Position numbers and translations under genes: made by a program
Source of the DNA: Clostridia bacterium
GTDB taxonomy: Bacteria; Bacillota; Clostridia; Oscillospirales; CAG-272
Direction: 5' to 3'
DNA: 11,461 bases
Assembly: GCA_017452565.1 (NCBI GenBank)
Contig: JAFTMF010000023.1
Coordinates: forward strand, 1 to 11,461
The notes under the pieces: generated by a model
Told to the model about the DNA's origin: nothing
Databases searched by the model: none
The model's input: only the letters and a program-made list of their open reading frames with translations
Shown: piece after piece, positions 1 through 5,854 of the stretch
Position numbering within the stretch: the stretch's first letter is position 1
Layout: each line of letters starts with the position of its first letter

Positions 1-921
1 ATCGCCCTTGCACCTTATAAGGATCGGACGGTCACTCTTGCAAGCGGCAGCGTGAAGGTTGCCCATCGGATGGAGAATGCCATCGACTATCTTGCCACCA
101 CCCAGCAGGCTGACGGCGGATGCGGCTCGTGGGATAAATACACCGCCGAGACTACCGCACAGGTGATCATCGCTCTGTGCAGTGCGGGGATTGATCCCAA
201 TACCGACCCTCGATTTGTCAAAGAGGGCAAGACCCTATGGGACGGACTTCTGCTCTTCCGTACGGATAAAGGTGGGTTCGCTCATTCGCTGAACGCGCTG
301 GCCGACTCGATGGCATCCGCACAGACGCTCCTTGCTATCGCCGCGCAGGTGCGCTATGAAAAAACGATGCCTGCGCTTTACGATCTTGCCGCCGACGGCA
401 AGAATCCCGTGAATCTCTTCACCGGCGAGGCGCTCTCCTTCTCGGTCACCTTCGGCAAGGAAGGAAAGCGAGCCTACGAAGCCATCCCCGAGCGGGTGAC
501 CACCGCCCACTACAGCGAGGTCCTGCGCCTGCTGGCGATATTGGAAATCGCATCGGATGGGGACGAGTTCAGCGAACTCCAAGCCGATCTGCAACGGATG
601 AAGAGCGAGATTGAGGCAATCCAAGGCGAGATCACTGCGCTGGACGCCGCCATTCTGGCACTTCCCGTAGATCCTGCCGATTGCGATGCGGACGTGGTTG
701 CCGCACTGATGGAGCGGGCTGCCAAACTCTCCTCCTACGATCGGGGACAGCTGAAGAATTACGATATCTTGGAGCAGACCTCTGCCGCCATCCACCGCAC
801 CGCACGGATGGAGACGGTACGAAACGTAGTGATCGTCGCCATCGTCCTGCTGGCGATCCTGCTGGTACTGCGGATTTTGCTGCGCAAACACAAACAAAAA
901 CACGCCGCATTTGCGGATTAA
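1..921 (+). CDS. Alpha/alpha-toroid (prenyltransferase/intrinsic-factor-like) surface protein, C-terminal membrane anchor; 5' end cut by window
   Basis: The frame is open from base 1, so the gene starts upstream; the GTG at 52 is internal. About 306 residues are visible. The first part has helix-pair repeats typical of the terpene-cyclase/prenyltransferase alpha/alpha toroid: an 'AIDYL..TQQADGGCGSW' stretch, then 'TAETTAQVIIAL', then 'DKGGFAHSLNALADSMASAQTLLAI'. The same fold forms the N-terminal domain of animal intrinsic factor and transcobalamin. A charged, probably coiled-coil segment follows (about bases 560-660). The protein ends in one hydrophobic helix (about bases 817-882) and a basic tail, KHKQKH, as expected of an extracellular protein held by a C-terminal anchor. 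The next gene encodes a DUF4430 domain, the partner domain of transcobalamin, and an ECF importer follows. A role in capturing a corrinoid or another bulky ligand is inferred. The fold assignment is moderately sure; the ligand is not shown. Confidence 0.72.
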   Translation: MALAPYKDRTVTLASGSVKVAHRMENAIDYLATTQQADGGCGSWDKYTAETTAQVIIALCSAGIDPNTDPRFVKEGKTLWDGLLLFRTDKGGFAHSLNALADSMASAQTLLAIAAQVRYEKTMPALYDLAADGKNPVNLFTGEALSFSVTFGKEGKRAYEAIPERVTTAHYSEVLRLLAILEIASDGDEFSELQADLQRMKSEIEAIQGEITALDAAILALPVDPADCDADVVAALMERAAKLSSYDRGQLKNYDILEQTSAAIHRTARMETVRNVVIVAIVLLAILLVLRILLRKHKQKHAAFAD

Positions 922-947
922 CTCAAAATCGAAAGGAGGACAGAGCC

Positions 948-1508
948 GTGAAGGGATTCAAAAAGGATCTGCTGATTATTTTCGCTTTGGTACTGCTGGT
1001 GGCAGTGCTGATTCTGGGCACCGACATTCAATCGGTGGACGAGTATTATCTCACTCATATCGACGACATCGGCCCCGATAGCGAGACGGTAACTCTGTCT
1101 ATCCGCTGTGACACCGTCCTTGCCAATCTCGACAAGCTGGATCCCGCTCTCCGAGAGGGCGGCTACGTTCCCGAGGACGGCATCATTTTCCCCGAAACCA
1201 AGCTGGTTCTGCGGGAAGGGGACACGGTGTTCGACATTCTCTCCCGTGCTACTCGCTACTACCGCATTCAGATGGAGTATCAGGGCGCCGACGAAACTGC
1301 GCTGGGCACTGCCTACGTGGAAGGACTGGGCAATCTCTACCAATTCTCCTGCGGAGAGGGATCGGGCTGGATCTTCTTTGTCAATGGAAAGCGCCCCTCG
1401 GAGGGGGCATCCCATTGTAAACTCGCCGACGGTGACCGCATCGAGTGGATTTATACCTGCCGGTTCGGGGCAGACCTCCCCGATCACTATCAGGGGGTGG
1501 TGAAATGA
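948..1508 (+). CDS. DUF4430 (transcobalamin-like C-terminal domain) membrane-anchored protein
   Basis: 186 residues. I chose the GTG at 948 because an AAAGGAGG-type site (933-939) lies 8 nt upstream and the product then begins with a clean anchor: basic residues followed by a hydrophobic helix at about residues 8-24, with no lipobox cysteine. The exported part ends in a DUF4430-type domain (about residues 85-176), recognisable by 'GDTVFDILSRA' and by 'GSGWIFFVNGKRPSEGAS' near the C terminus. In Pfam this domain is related to the C-terminal beta domain of intrinsic factor and transcobalamin, which closes over cobalamin. The gene starts 26 nt after the toroid gene and overlaps ecfT by ATGA, so the products are probably made together. 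Inference: it is the second half of a split ligand-binding receptor delivering substrate to the ECF transporter. DUF4430 also occurs in adhesins and other surface proteins, so the ligand stays uncertain. Confidence 0.8.
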   Translation: MKGFKKDLLIIFALVLLVAVLILGTDIQSVDEYYLTHIDDIGPDSETVTLSIRCDTVLANLDKLDPALREGGYVPEDGIIFPETKLVLREGDTVFDILSRATRYYRIQMEYQGADETALGTAYVEGLGNLYQFSCGEGSGWIFFVNGKRPSEGASHCKLADGDRIEWIYTCRFGADLPDHYQGVVK

Positions 1509-2392
1509 GCCGTGAACGTCTGCATCCCGCCGTTTGGATGACCTACTACCTCTTGGTGCTGGCGGTGGCGATGTTTTACTGGAATCCTCTGCTCCAAGGC
1601 TTTGCCCTTTTGGGTGGAATGCTCTACTTTGCCGCCATTGCAGGCGGGCGAGCCTTCCTCTCGGAGCTGGGCTTCACTCTGCCGCTGGCGGTGCTGGTAG
1701 CCATCACCAATCCTCTCTTCTCCCACGCAGGTGCAACGCCTCTCTTCTTTATGAACGGCAACCCCATCACTTTGGAGGCGGTGCTCTACGGCATCCTGCT
1801 GGCAGGGATGATCCTGTCGGTGCTCTACTGGTGCAAGTGTCTGTCGATGGTGATGACCACCGACCGGCTGCTCACCCTCTTCGGCGGCTTCCTGCCCAAA
1901 TTGGCACTCACCTTTTCGATGACCCTGCGCTTTTTCCCCCGCCTCTTCCGTCAGATGAAGGCGATGGAGGCGGCAGGGAAGACTTCCGGTCTCCTTGCCG
2001 ACGACAGCTTTTTCGACCGTCTGCGCGGACGAATGAAGCTGCTGCCTGCTCTCATCGGCTGGTCGCTGGAGCGGGCGATGGAGACCTCCGCCTCGATGAA
2101 AGCCCGCGGCTACGGACTGCCCGGGCGCACCAACGCCGTTTGCCGTAAGATGAGAGGGGAAGACGTGGTTTTCCTCGCCGTCATTCTTCTCCTGGGCGGT
2201 CTGACCTTGCTGTCGGGCATCCTTGGCGATCTGAGCTTTTGGTTTTATCCCCGTATCAGCGATCTTCCCACGGGCGGGATTTCGCTGATGGGTTACGTTT
2301 CCTATGGATTGTTATGTTTTCTGCCCGTAATCTTAGAATGGAAGGAGTGGTATCAGTGGCATCTTCTGCGAAAGAAAATTCCCCTCTCTTGA
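1505..2392 (+). CDS. ecfT: ECF transporter transmembrane component EcfT
   Basis: 295 residues. This is the membrane coupling subunit of an energy-coupling factor importer, linking ATP hydrolysis by the EcfA domains to the substrate-binding S component. Hydrophobic helices are visible at about residues 13-45, 57-72, 92-112, 222-242 and 265-285. Between them is the amphipathic coupling region, ending in 'SASMKARGYG' (Ala-Arg-Gly at 199-201), the signature that contacts the ATPases. The first of the two family motifs seems degenerate: where an A-R-G is expected, residues 156-159 read AAGK. The ATG at 1505 overlaps the preceding stop (ATGA), which suggests translational coupling. The 3' end overlaps the ATPase gene by 37 nt. 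Because this EcfT sits with its own ATPases and S component, the system is probably a dedicated (group I) transporter rather than the shared housekeeping module. Confidence 0.9.
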   Translation: MSRERLHPAVWMTYYLLVLAVAMFYWNPLLQGFALLGGMLYFAAIAGGRAFLSELGFTLPLAVLVAITNPLFSHAGATPLFFMNGNPITLEAVLYGILLAGMILSVLYWCKCLSMVMTTDRLLTLFGGFLPKLALTFSMTLRFFPRLFRQMKAMEAAGKTSGLLADDSFFDRLRGRMKLLPALIGWSLERAMETSASMKARGYGLPGRTNAVCRKMRGEDVVFLAVILLLGGLTLLSGILGDLSFWFYPRISDLPTGGISLMGYVSYGLLCFLPVILEWKEWYQWHLLRKKIPLS

Positions 2393-4035
2393 GGGTAGAA
2401 GGACTCACCTTCGCCTATCCCGGGGAGATCTCCGCCCTTGCGGATCTCAGCTTTTCGCTTTCTGCCGGAGAGTTCGTGCTCCTGACCGGTGTATCGGGCT
2501 GCGGTAAATCCACTCTTCTGAAGCTTCTCAAGCGTGAAATCGCTCCCCACGGCAAGCGATCCGGGGAAATTTACTGGGAAGGCGCGCCGCTCTCCCGGCT
2601 GGATGACCGCGACGCCGCATCGCTCATCGGCTACGTGGGGCAAGACCCCGACAGCGGCATCGTCACCGACAAGGTGTGGCACGAGCTGTCCTTCGGGCTG
2701 GAGAATCTTGGAACCGATCCTGCCGTCATTCGACGGAGAGTCGGGGAGATGGCAAGCTATTTCGGCATCACCGATTGGTACCGTCGGGACACCGACTCTC
2801 TTTCGGGCGGTCAGAAGCAGATTCTGAATCTTGCCTCCATTCTCGTGATGCAGCCGAAATTGCTGATCTTGGACGAGCCCACCGCCCAACTGGATCCCAT
2901 CGCAGCCGCCGATTTCCTTGCCACCATCCACAAGCTCAACCGTGAGCTGGGAATCACCGTGTTGGTATGCGAGCATCGGATGGAGGAGCTGTTCCCTATG
3001 GCCGATCGGGTGCTGGTGCTGGACGAGGGCAAGCTGCTCCTCTCCGCTTCTCCCCGTGAGGTTGCGGGACTGCTTCCCAAGGCGCACCCCCTTCACAGCG
3101 GACTTCCCGCCGCCCAGCGCATCTTTGCAAAGCTTGCCTGCGAGGGTGCAACCCCTCCCCTCACCGTACGGGAGGGAAGAGCCTATCTGGAATCTCACTA
3201 TGCCCATCTTAAGGGCGCAAAGTTACCCGTTGTCCCCGTCACCGAGGGCGAGACGGTGCTGGAACTGGACAAGGTCTGGTTCCGCTACACCCGCAATTCC
3301 CCCGATCTGTTGCAAGAAGCCAGCCTCTCCCTGCGAAAGAGCGAGTGTTTCGCTCTGCTGGGCGGCAACGGAAGCGGCAAGACCACCCTCTTGAAGCTGG
3401 CATCGGGACTCCTCACCCCCTACAAGGGCGAGGTGCGGGTACTAGGCAAACCCATCCGCAAATATCGGAGCGGCGAGCTGTCCCGTGTAGGTGTCGCCCT
3501 CCTTCCTCAATCTCCTGCCGCACTGTTTTTGTACGACACGGTGGAAAAGGATCTGCTGGAGATTGCCAAAGGCAATATTGCAGGCGGCAATGCCGATGCG
3601 GTTCGGGCGATGGCAGATCGGCTGGCGATTGCCTCTCTCCTTGCCCGCCATCCCTACGATCTCAGCGGCGGCGAGCTGCAAAAGTGTGCGCTGGCAAAGC
3701 TGCTACTGGCAAGTCCCAAAATCCTTCTGCTGGACGAGCCCACCAAGGGCTTGGATGCCGCCTATAAAGAGCATCTGGTGCAAATCTTCCGTGATTTGAA
3801 AGCAGACGGCGTCACCATTCTCACGGTGACCCACGATCTGGAGTTTGCCGCCAAGGTGGCCGACCGTGCCGCTCTCTTCTTCGACGGCGAGGTGCTCTCT
3901 CCCGACTCTCCCCGCACCTTCTTTGCGGGCAATCACTTCTACACCACCGCCACGGCGCGGATCTCCCGTGATCTCTTCGAGGGCGCCATCCTGCCTGACG
4001 ACGTGGCACAGTTGTGCCGAGGAGGAGCGCAATGA
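2356..4035 (+). CDS. Fused double-ATPase ECF transporter subunit (EcfA-EcfA')
   Basis: 559 residues with two complete ABC ATPase domains in one chain, powering uptake at the cytoplasmic face. Domain 1: Walker A GVSGCGKST at 45-53, Q96, signature LSGGQ at 149-153, Walker B with E174, switch H207. Domain 2: Walker A GGNGSGKTT at 336-344, Q385, signature LSGGE at 436-440, Walker B with E461, switch H493. All catalytic residues are present in both halves, so both sites look active. A linker at about 245-298 and a C-terminal tail from about 520 complete the protein. I chose the GTG at 2356 because GAAGGAG (2341-2347) lies 8 nt upstream. An ATG at 2338 would bury that site, and the frame is open further up only by overlap with ecfT. 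The neighbouring ecfT and S-component genes give the context. Confidence 0.92.
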   Translation: MASSAKENSPLLRVEGLTFAYPGEISALADLSFSLSAGEFVLLTGVSGCGKSTLLKLLKREIAPHGKRSGEIYWEGAPLSRLDDRDAASLIGYVGQDPDSGIVTDKVWHELSFGLENLGTDPAVIRRRVGEMASYFGITDWYRRDTDSLSGGQKQILNLASILVMQPKLLILDEPTAQLDPIAAADFLATIHKLNRELGITVLVCEHRMEELFPMADRVLVLDEGKLLLSASPREVAGLLPKAHPLHSGLPAAQRIFAKLACEGATPPLTVREGRAYLESHYAHLKGAKLPVVPVTEGETVLELDKVWFRYTRNSPDLLQEASLSLRKSECFALLGGNGSGKTTLLKLASGLLTPYKGEVRVLGKPIRKYRSGELSRVGVALLPQSPAALFLYDTVEKDLLEIAKGNIAGGNADAVRAMADRLAIASLLARHPYDLSGGELQKCALAKLLLASPKILLLDEPTKGLDAAYKEHLVQIFRDLKADGVTILTVTHDLEFAAKVADRAALFFDGEVLSPDSPRTFFAGNHFYTTATARISRDLFEGAILPDDVAQLCRGGAQ

Positions 4036-4730
4036 AGCCTGCAATGAAAAAATGGATCACCGTGCTCCTGCTCTTCGTGCTCCTGCCCCTGCTCATCGGG
4101 CTGGGGATCGGTCTGTCGGGAGGAAAGCTGTACGCATTCCTCTATATGGCAACCGCCATTATCGCAATGATCCCCTTCTTCCTCTCTTTTGAAAAGGGGA
4201 AGGCGGATGCCCGTATGATGCTGCTGATTGCAGTAATGACCGCACTGTCGGTGCTGGGGCGCATCCTTTTTGCCGTGACGCCCTCCTTCAAGCCGGTGAC
4301 GGCGATGGTGATTCTCACCGCCCTCTACTTCGGCAGGGAAGCGGGATTTCTCACCGGTGCGCTGAGCGCACTGCTCTCTAATCTCTACTTCGGACAAGGT
4401 CCGTGGACGCCTTTTCAGATGTTCACTTGGGGACTGATCGGATTTATAGCCGGCGTGCTGGCAAAGCCGCTGAAGAAATCCCGGATCGCCCTGCTGTTGT
4501 ACGGCGGCGTGGCGGGGGCAATCTTCTCCCTGCTGATGGACTTCTGGTCTACGCTTTGGGAGAGCGGATCTGCCGATCCCACCCGTTTCTTCGCCCATTT
4601 TGTGGCAGGTCTGCCGGTGCTGGCGGTGATCACTCTATCCAACGTGATCTTTCTGTGGGTGCTGGCAAAGCCCATCGGGCGGATCCTGTCCCGTTTGCAA
4701 ACCAAATACGGAATCGGTCTTGCTGAATGA
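4032..4730 (+). CDS. ECF transporter substrate-binding S component (cobalamin-type predicted)
   Basis: 232 residues, almost entirely membrane helices, as expected of an S component, which binds substrate in the membrane and associates with EcfT. A central stretch reads 'LYFGREAGFLTGALSALLSN', then 'GQGPWTPFQMFTWGLIGFIAG', a pattern I associate with ECF S subunits, in particular the predicted cobalamin type (CbrT). That specific label comes from memory and context, not from a search. The ATG at 4032 overlaps the ATPase stop (ATGA) with GGAGGAG at 4021-4027; an in-frame ATG lies further upstream at 4014 but has no such site. It is the last gene of the operon. The transcobalamin-like pair upstream supports a corrinoid substrate. 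Alternatives are another vitamin or a lipid-like ligand. Confidence is high for S component, about 0.5 for cobalamin. Confidence 0.85.
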   Translation: MKPAMKKWITVLLLFVLLPLLIGLGIGLSGGKLYAFLYMATAIIAMIPFFLSFEKGKADARMMLLIAVMTALSVLGRILFAVTPSFKPVTAMVILTALYFGREAGFLTGALSALLSNLYFGQGPWTPFQMFTWGLIGFIAGVLAKPLKKSRIALLLYGGVAGAIFSLLMDFWSTLWESGSADPTRFFAHFVAGLPVLAVITLSNVIFLWVLAKPIGRILSRLQTKYGIGLAE

Positions 4731-4735
4731 AAAAT

Positions 4736-4866
4736 GGCGCACCTGCTTAGCAGGTGCGCCGTTGTATTCGCCTTCGGCGAGTGATATGCACAAGTGCGTG
4801 ATATTGCCTTCGGCAGTGGTATGCGCTTCGCGCGTTATGGGAACGCCCCCTCGGGGCGTTTTTCAT
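4736..4866 (+). repeat. Array of six short perfect hairpins separated by 7-nt GTGATAT-like spacers
   Basis: Directly after the S-component stop come six inverted repeats in a row: 4736-4760 (11-bp stem, loop TTA), 4768-4780 (TCGCC/GGCGA), 4788-4797 (GCAC/GTGC), 4805-4815 (TGCC/GGCA), 4823-4833 (GCGC/GCGC) and 4842-4860 (8-bp stem, loop CTC). The spacers between them are all 7 nt and alike: GTTGTAT, GTGATAT, GTGATAT, GTGGTAT, GTTATGG (4761, 4781, 4798, 4816 and 4834). The stems differ in sequence but each keeps its own complementarity, so the unit is 'conserved spacer plus variable palindrome'. I recall similar tracts in intergenic DNA of gut Clostridia but cannot name a described family. It reads as a structured 3' tail of the ECF transcript or a mobile extragenic repeat. 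Confidence 0.8.
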
Positions 4867-4870
4867 TTTA
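4842..4870 (+). terminator. Rho-independent terminator of the ECF operon
   Basis: AACGCCCC/GGGGCGTT stem of 8 bp with loop CTC, followed by TTTTTCATTTT. It is the last hairpin of the spacer/palindrome array and lies 20 nt before the next promoter. Confidence 0.85.
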
Positions 4871-4890
4871 GGACAATCTCTTTTCCCCTC

Positions 4891-4919
4891 TTGACAGTCT
4901 GACGGAAATGTGTTACACT
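4891..4919 (+). promoter_or_regulatory. Sigma-A promoter for the SDR gene
   Basis: The -35 is TTGACA (4891-4896), the spacer 17 nt, and the -10 is TACACT (4914-4919) preceded by TG at 4911, an extended -10. Transcription should start near 4926. The short leader holds a small hairpin (GCGCA 4935-4939 with TGCGC 4946-4950) just before the ribosome binding site GAAGGAG at 4955-4961. Confidence 0.85.
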
Positions 4920-4968
4920 GGGGATAATAAAAAAGCGCACCTTACTGCGCAAGTGAAGGAGAACGATT

Positions 4969-5715
4969 ATGATGCTTAAAGGAAAAGTTGCCATCGTCAC
5001 CGGCGGTACCCGTGGCATTGGCTATGCAATTGTGAAGAGATTTTTGGAAGAGGGCGCTACCGTTTCGGTATGGGGCTCCCGTGAAGAGAGCGTGACTAAG
5101 GCGCTGGCTTCTCTGAAGGCCGAGAACCCCGATTGGGTGGTAAACGGCTTCTGGCCCAGCCTCACCGATGCCGATGCAGTAGCAGAAGCAGTTGCCAAGG
5201 TGAAGGAAGCCTTCGGCAAGGTGGATATCCTAGTAAACAATGCCGGCGTATCCGCTCGCGATTCCATTTACGCTTACAATCCCGACGATTTCAAGAAGAC
5301 CATCGACCTGAACCTGAACGCAGTCTTCTACTGCTCTCAGGCAGCCGCTAAGATTATGAAGGAGCAGGGCGGCGGCGTCATTCTGAACACCAGCTCTATG
5401 GTCAGCCTCTACGGCCAGCCTGCAGGCTCCGCATATCCCGCATCCAAGTTCGCCGTAAACGGTCTGACCCACTCTCTCGCTCGTGAGCTGGGTAGAGACA
5501 ACATTCGTGTGAACGCCGTTCTTCCCGGTGTCACCGCTACCGATATGGTTGCAGCCCTCCCCGAGCAGATGGTTGCCGCAATCAGCAAGACCATCCCTCT
5601 GGGCAGAGTAGGCACTCCCGAGGAAGTTGCCAACGCCTTCGTATTCCTTGCCAGCGATATGGCATCCTATATCACCGGTGCCCTCCTCTCCGTAGACGGC
5701 GCCGCAATGACCTAA
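4969..5715 (+). CDS. Short-chain dehydrogenase/reductase (FabG/BaiA-like SDR)
   Basis: 248 residues, a classical SDR of normal length for an NAD(P)-dependent oxidoreductase acting on a keto or hydroxyl group. The cofactor motif TGGTRGIG is at 11-18, NNAG at 90-93, and the catalytic set is N115, S143, Y156 and K160. Ser-Arg at 37-38, after the second beta strand, suggests a preference for NADP(H). The product may be a 3-oxoacyl-ACP reductase or a hydroxysteroid dehydrogenase. From memory, the stretch around 'WGSREESV..ALASLK' and the 'YPASK..V.GLTH.L.RE' pattern recall bile-acid 3-alpha-hydroxysteroid dehydrogenases of the BaiA type, but this was not tested. The start is the first of two adjacent ATGs (4969, 4972); the spacing from GAAGGAG fits the first. 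It is monocistronic: its own promoter upstream, terminator downstream, and no fatty-acid synthesis genes beside it, which argues mildly against the housekeeping FabG. Confidence 0.9.
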   Translation: MMLKGKVAIVTGGTRGIGYAIVKRFLEEGATVSVWGSREESVTKALASLKAENPDWVVNGFWPSLTDADAVAEAVAKVKEAFGKVDILVNNAGVSARDSIYAYNPDDFKKTIDLNLNAVFYCSQAAAKIMKEQGGGVILNTSSMVSLYGQPAGSAYPASKFAVNGLTHSLARELGRDNIRVNAVLPGVTATDMVAALPEQMVAAISKTIPLGRVGTPEEVANAFVFLASDMASYITGALLSVDGAAMT

Positions 5716-5755
5716 GGGGAACGTTAGGGGAACTTCTTGAAAGAAGTTCCCCTAA
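5716..5755. repeat. 15-bp perfect hairpin with a duplicated GGGGAAC arm
   Basis: An arm at 5724-5738 pairs perfectly with 5741-5755 (loop GA, in practice a tighter TGAA turn). GGGGAAC occurs twice, 11 nt apart (5716-5722 and 5727-5733), and its complement GTTCCCC once (5746-5752), so a second, weaker pairing is possible. It begins at the base after the SDR stop codon. It is followed by AAAACCC rather than a T-run, so it is not a standard terminator. I recall very similar elements in other Oscillospirales intergenic regions. Confidence 0.7.
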
Positions 5756-5772
5756 AACCCTTCAAGAACTTC

Positions 5773-5804
5773 AAAAAGGCGGCAAATACTTGCCGCCTTC
5801 TTTT
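5773..5804. terminator. Bidirectional intrinsic terminator between convergent genes
   Basis: Stem AAGGCGGCAA (5776-5785) with TTGCCGCCTT (5790-5799), loop ATAC. CTTTT follows on the + side, and on the - strand the hairpin runs into TTTTTG (complement of 5772-5777). It can therefore end the SDR transcript from the left and the permease operon from the right. Confidence 0.85.
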
Positions 5805-5812
5805 GGTAATGA

Positions 5813-5854
5813 GATCCCCACCACGGCTTGCCGCAGTGGGGATCGTTTTGTTTA
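5813..5854 (+). terminator. Second long hairpin before the convergent permease gene, terminator-like
   Basis: Outer stem GATCCCCAC (5813-5821) pairs with GTGGGGATC (5836-5844); a CA/CA mismatch separates it from an inner stem CGGC/GCCG (5824-5827, 5830-5833). On the + strand it is followed by GTTTTGTTTATT, which reaches the stop codon of the opposite-strand permease. It looks like a backup terminator for rightward transcription. Confidence 0.6.

Noticed and set aside
681..947. Upstream extension of the DUF4430 gene to 681
   Set aside because: The extension overlaps the toroid gene in another frame and gives an Arg/Thr-rich nonsense-like sequence. The GTG at 948 has a strong ribosome site and yields a normal membrane anchor.
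2353..3207. 284-codon open frame on the - strand opposite the fused ATPase
   Set aside because: Antisense shadow in G+C-rich DNA; the + strand frame carries complete ABC motifs.
4736..4866. Hairpin/spacer array as a possible CRISPR
   Set aside because: The conserved element is only 7 nt and the variable elements are 10-13 nt palindromes, far from 25-40 nt repeats with unique spacers. No cas genes are present.
4720..4902. 60-codon open frame across the hairpin array
   Set aside because: It overlaps the end of the S-component gene, runs through six hairpins and a terminator, and has no ribosome binding site.
4921..4968. Possible riboswitch in the SDR leader
   Set aside because: The leader is only about 43 nt with one 5-bp hairpin, too short for any riboswitch class I know.
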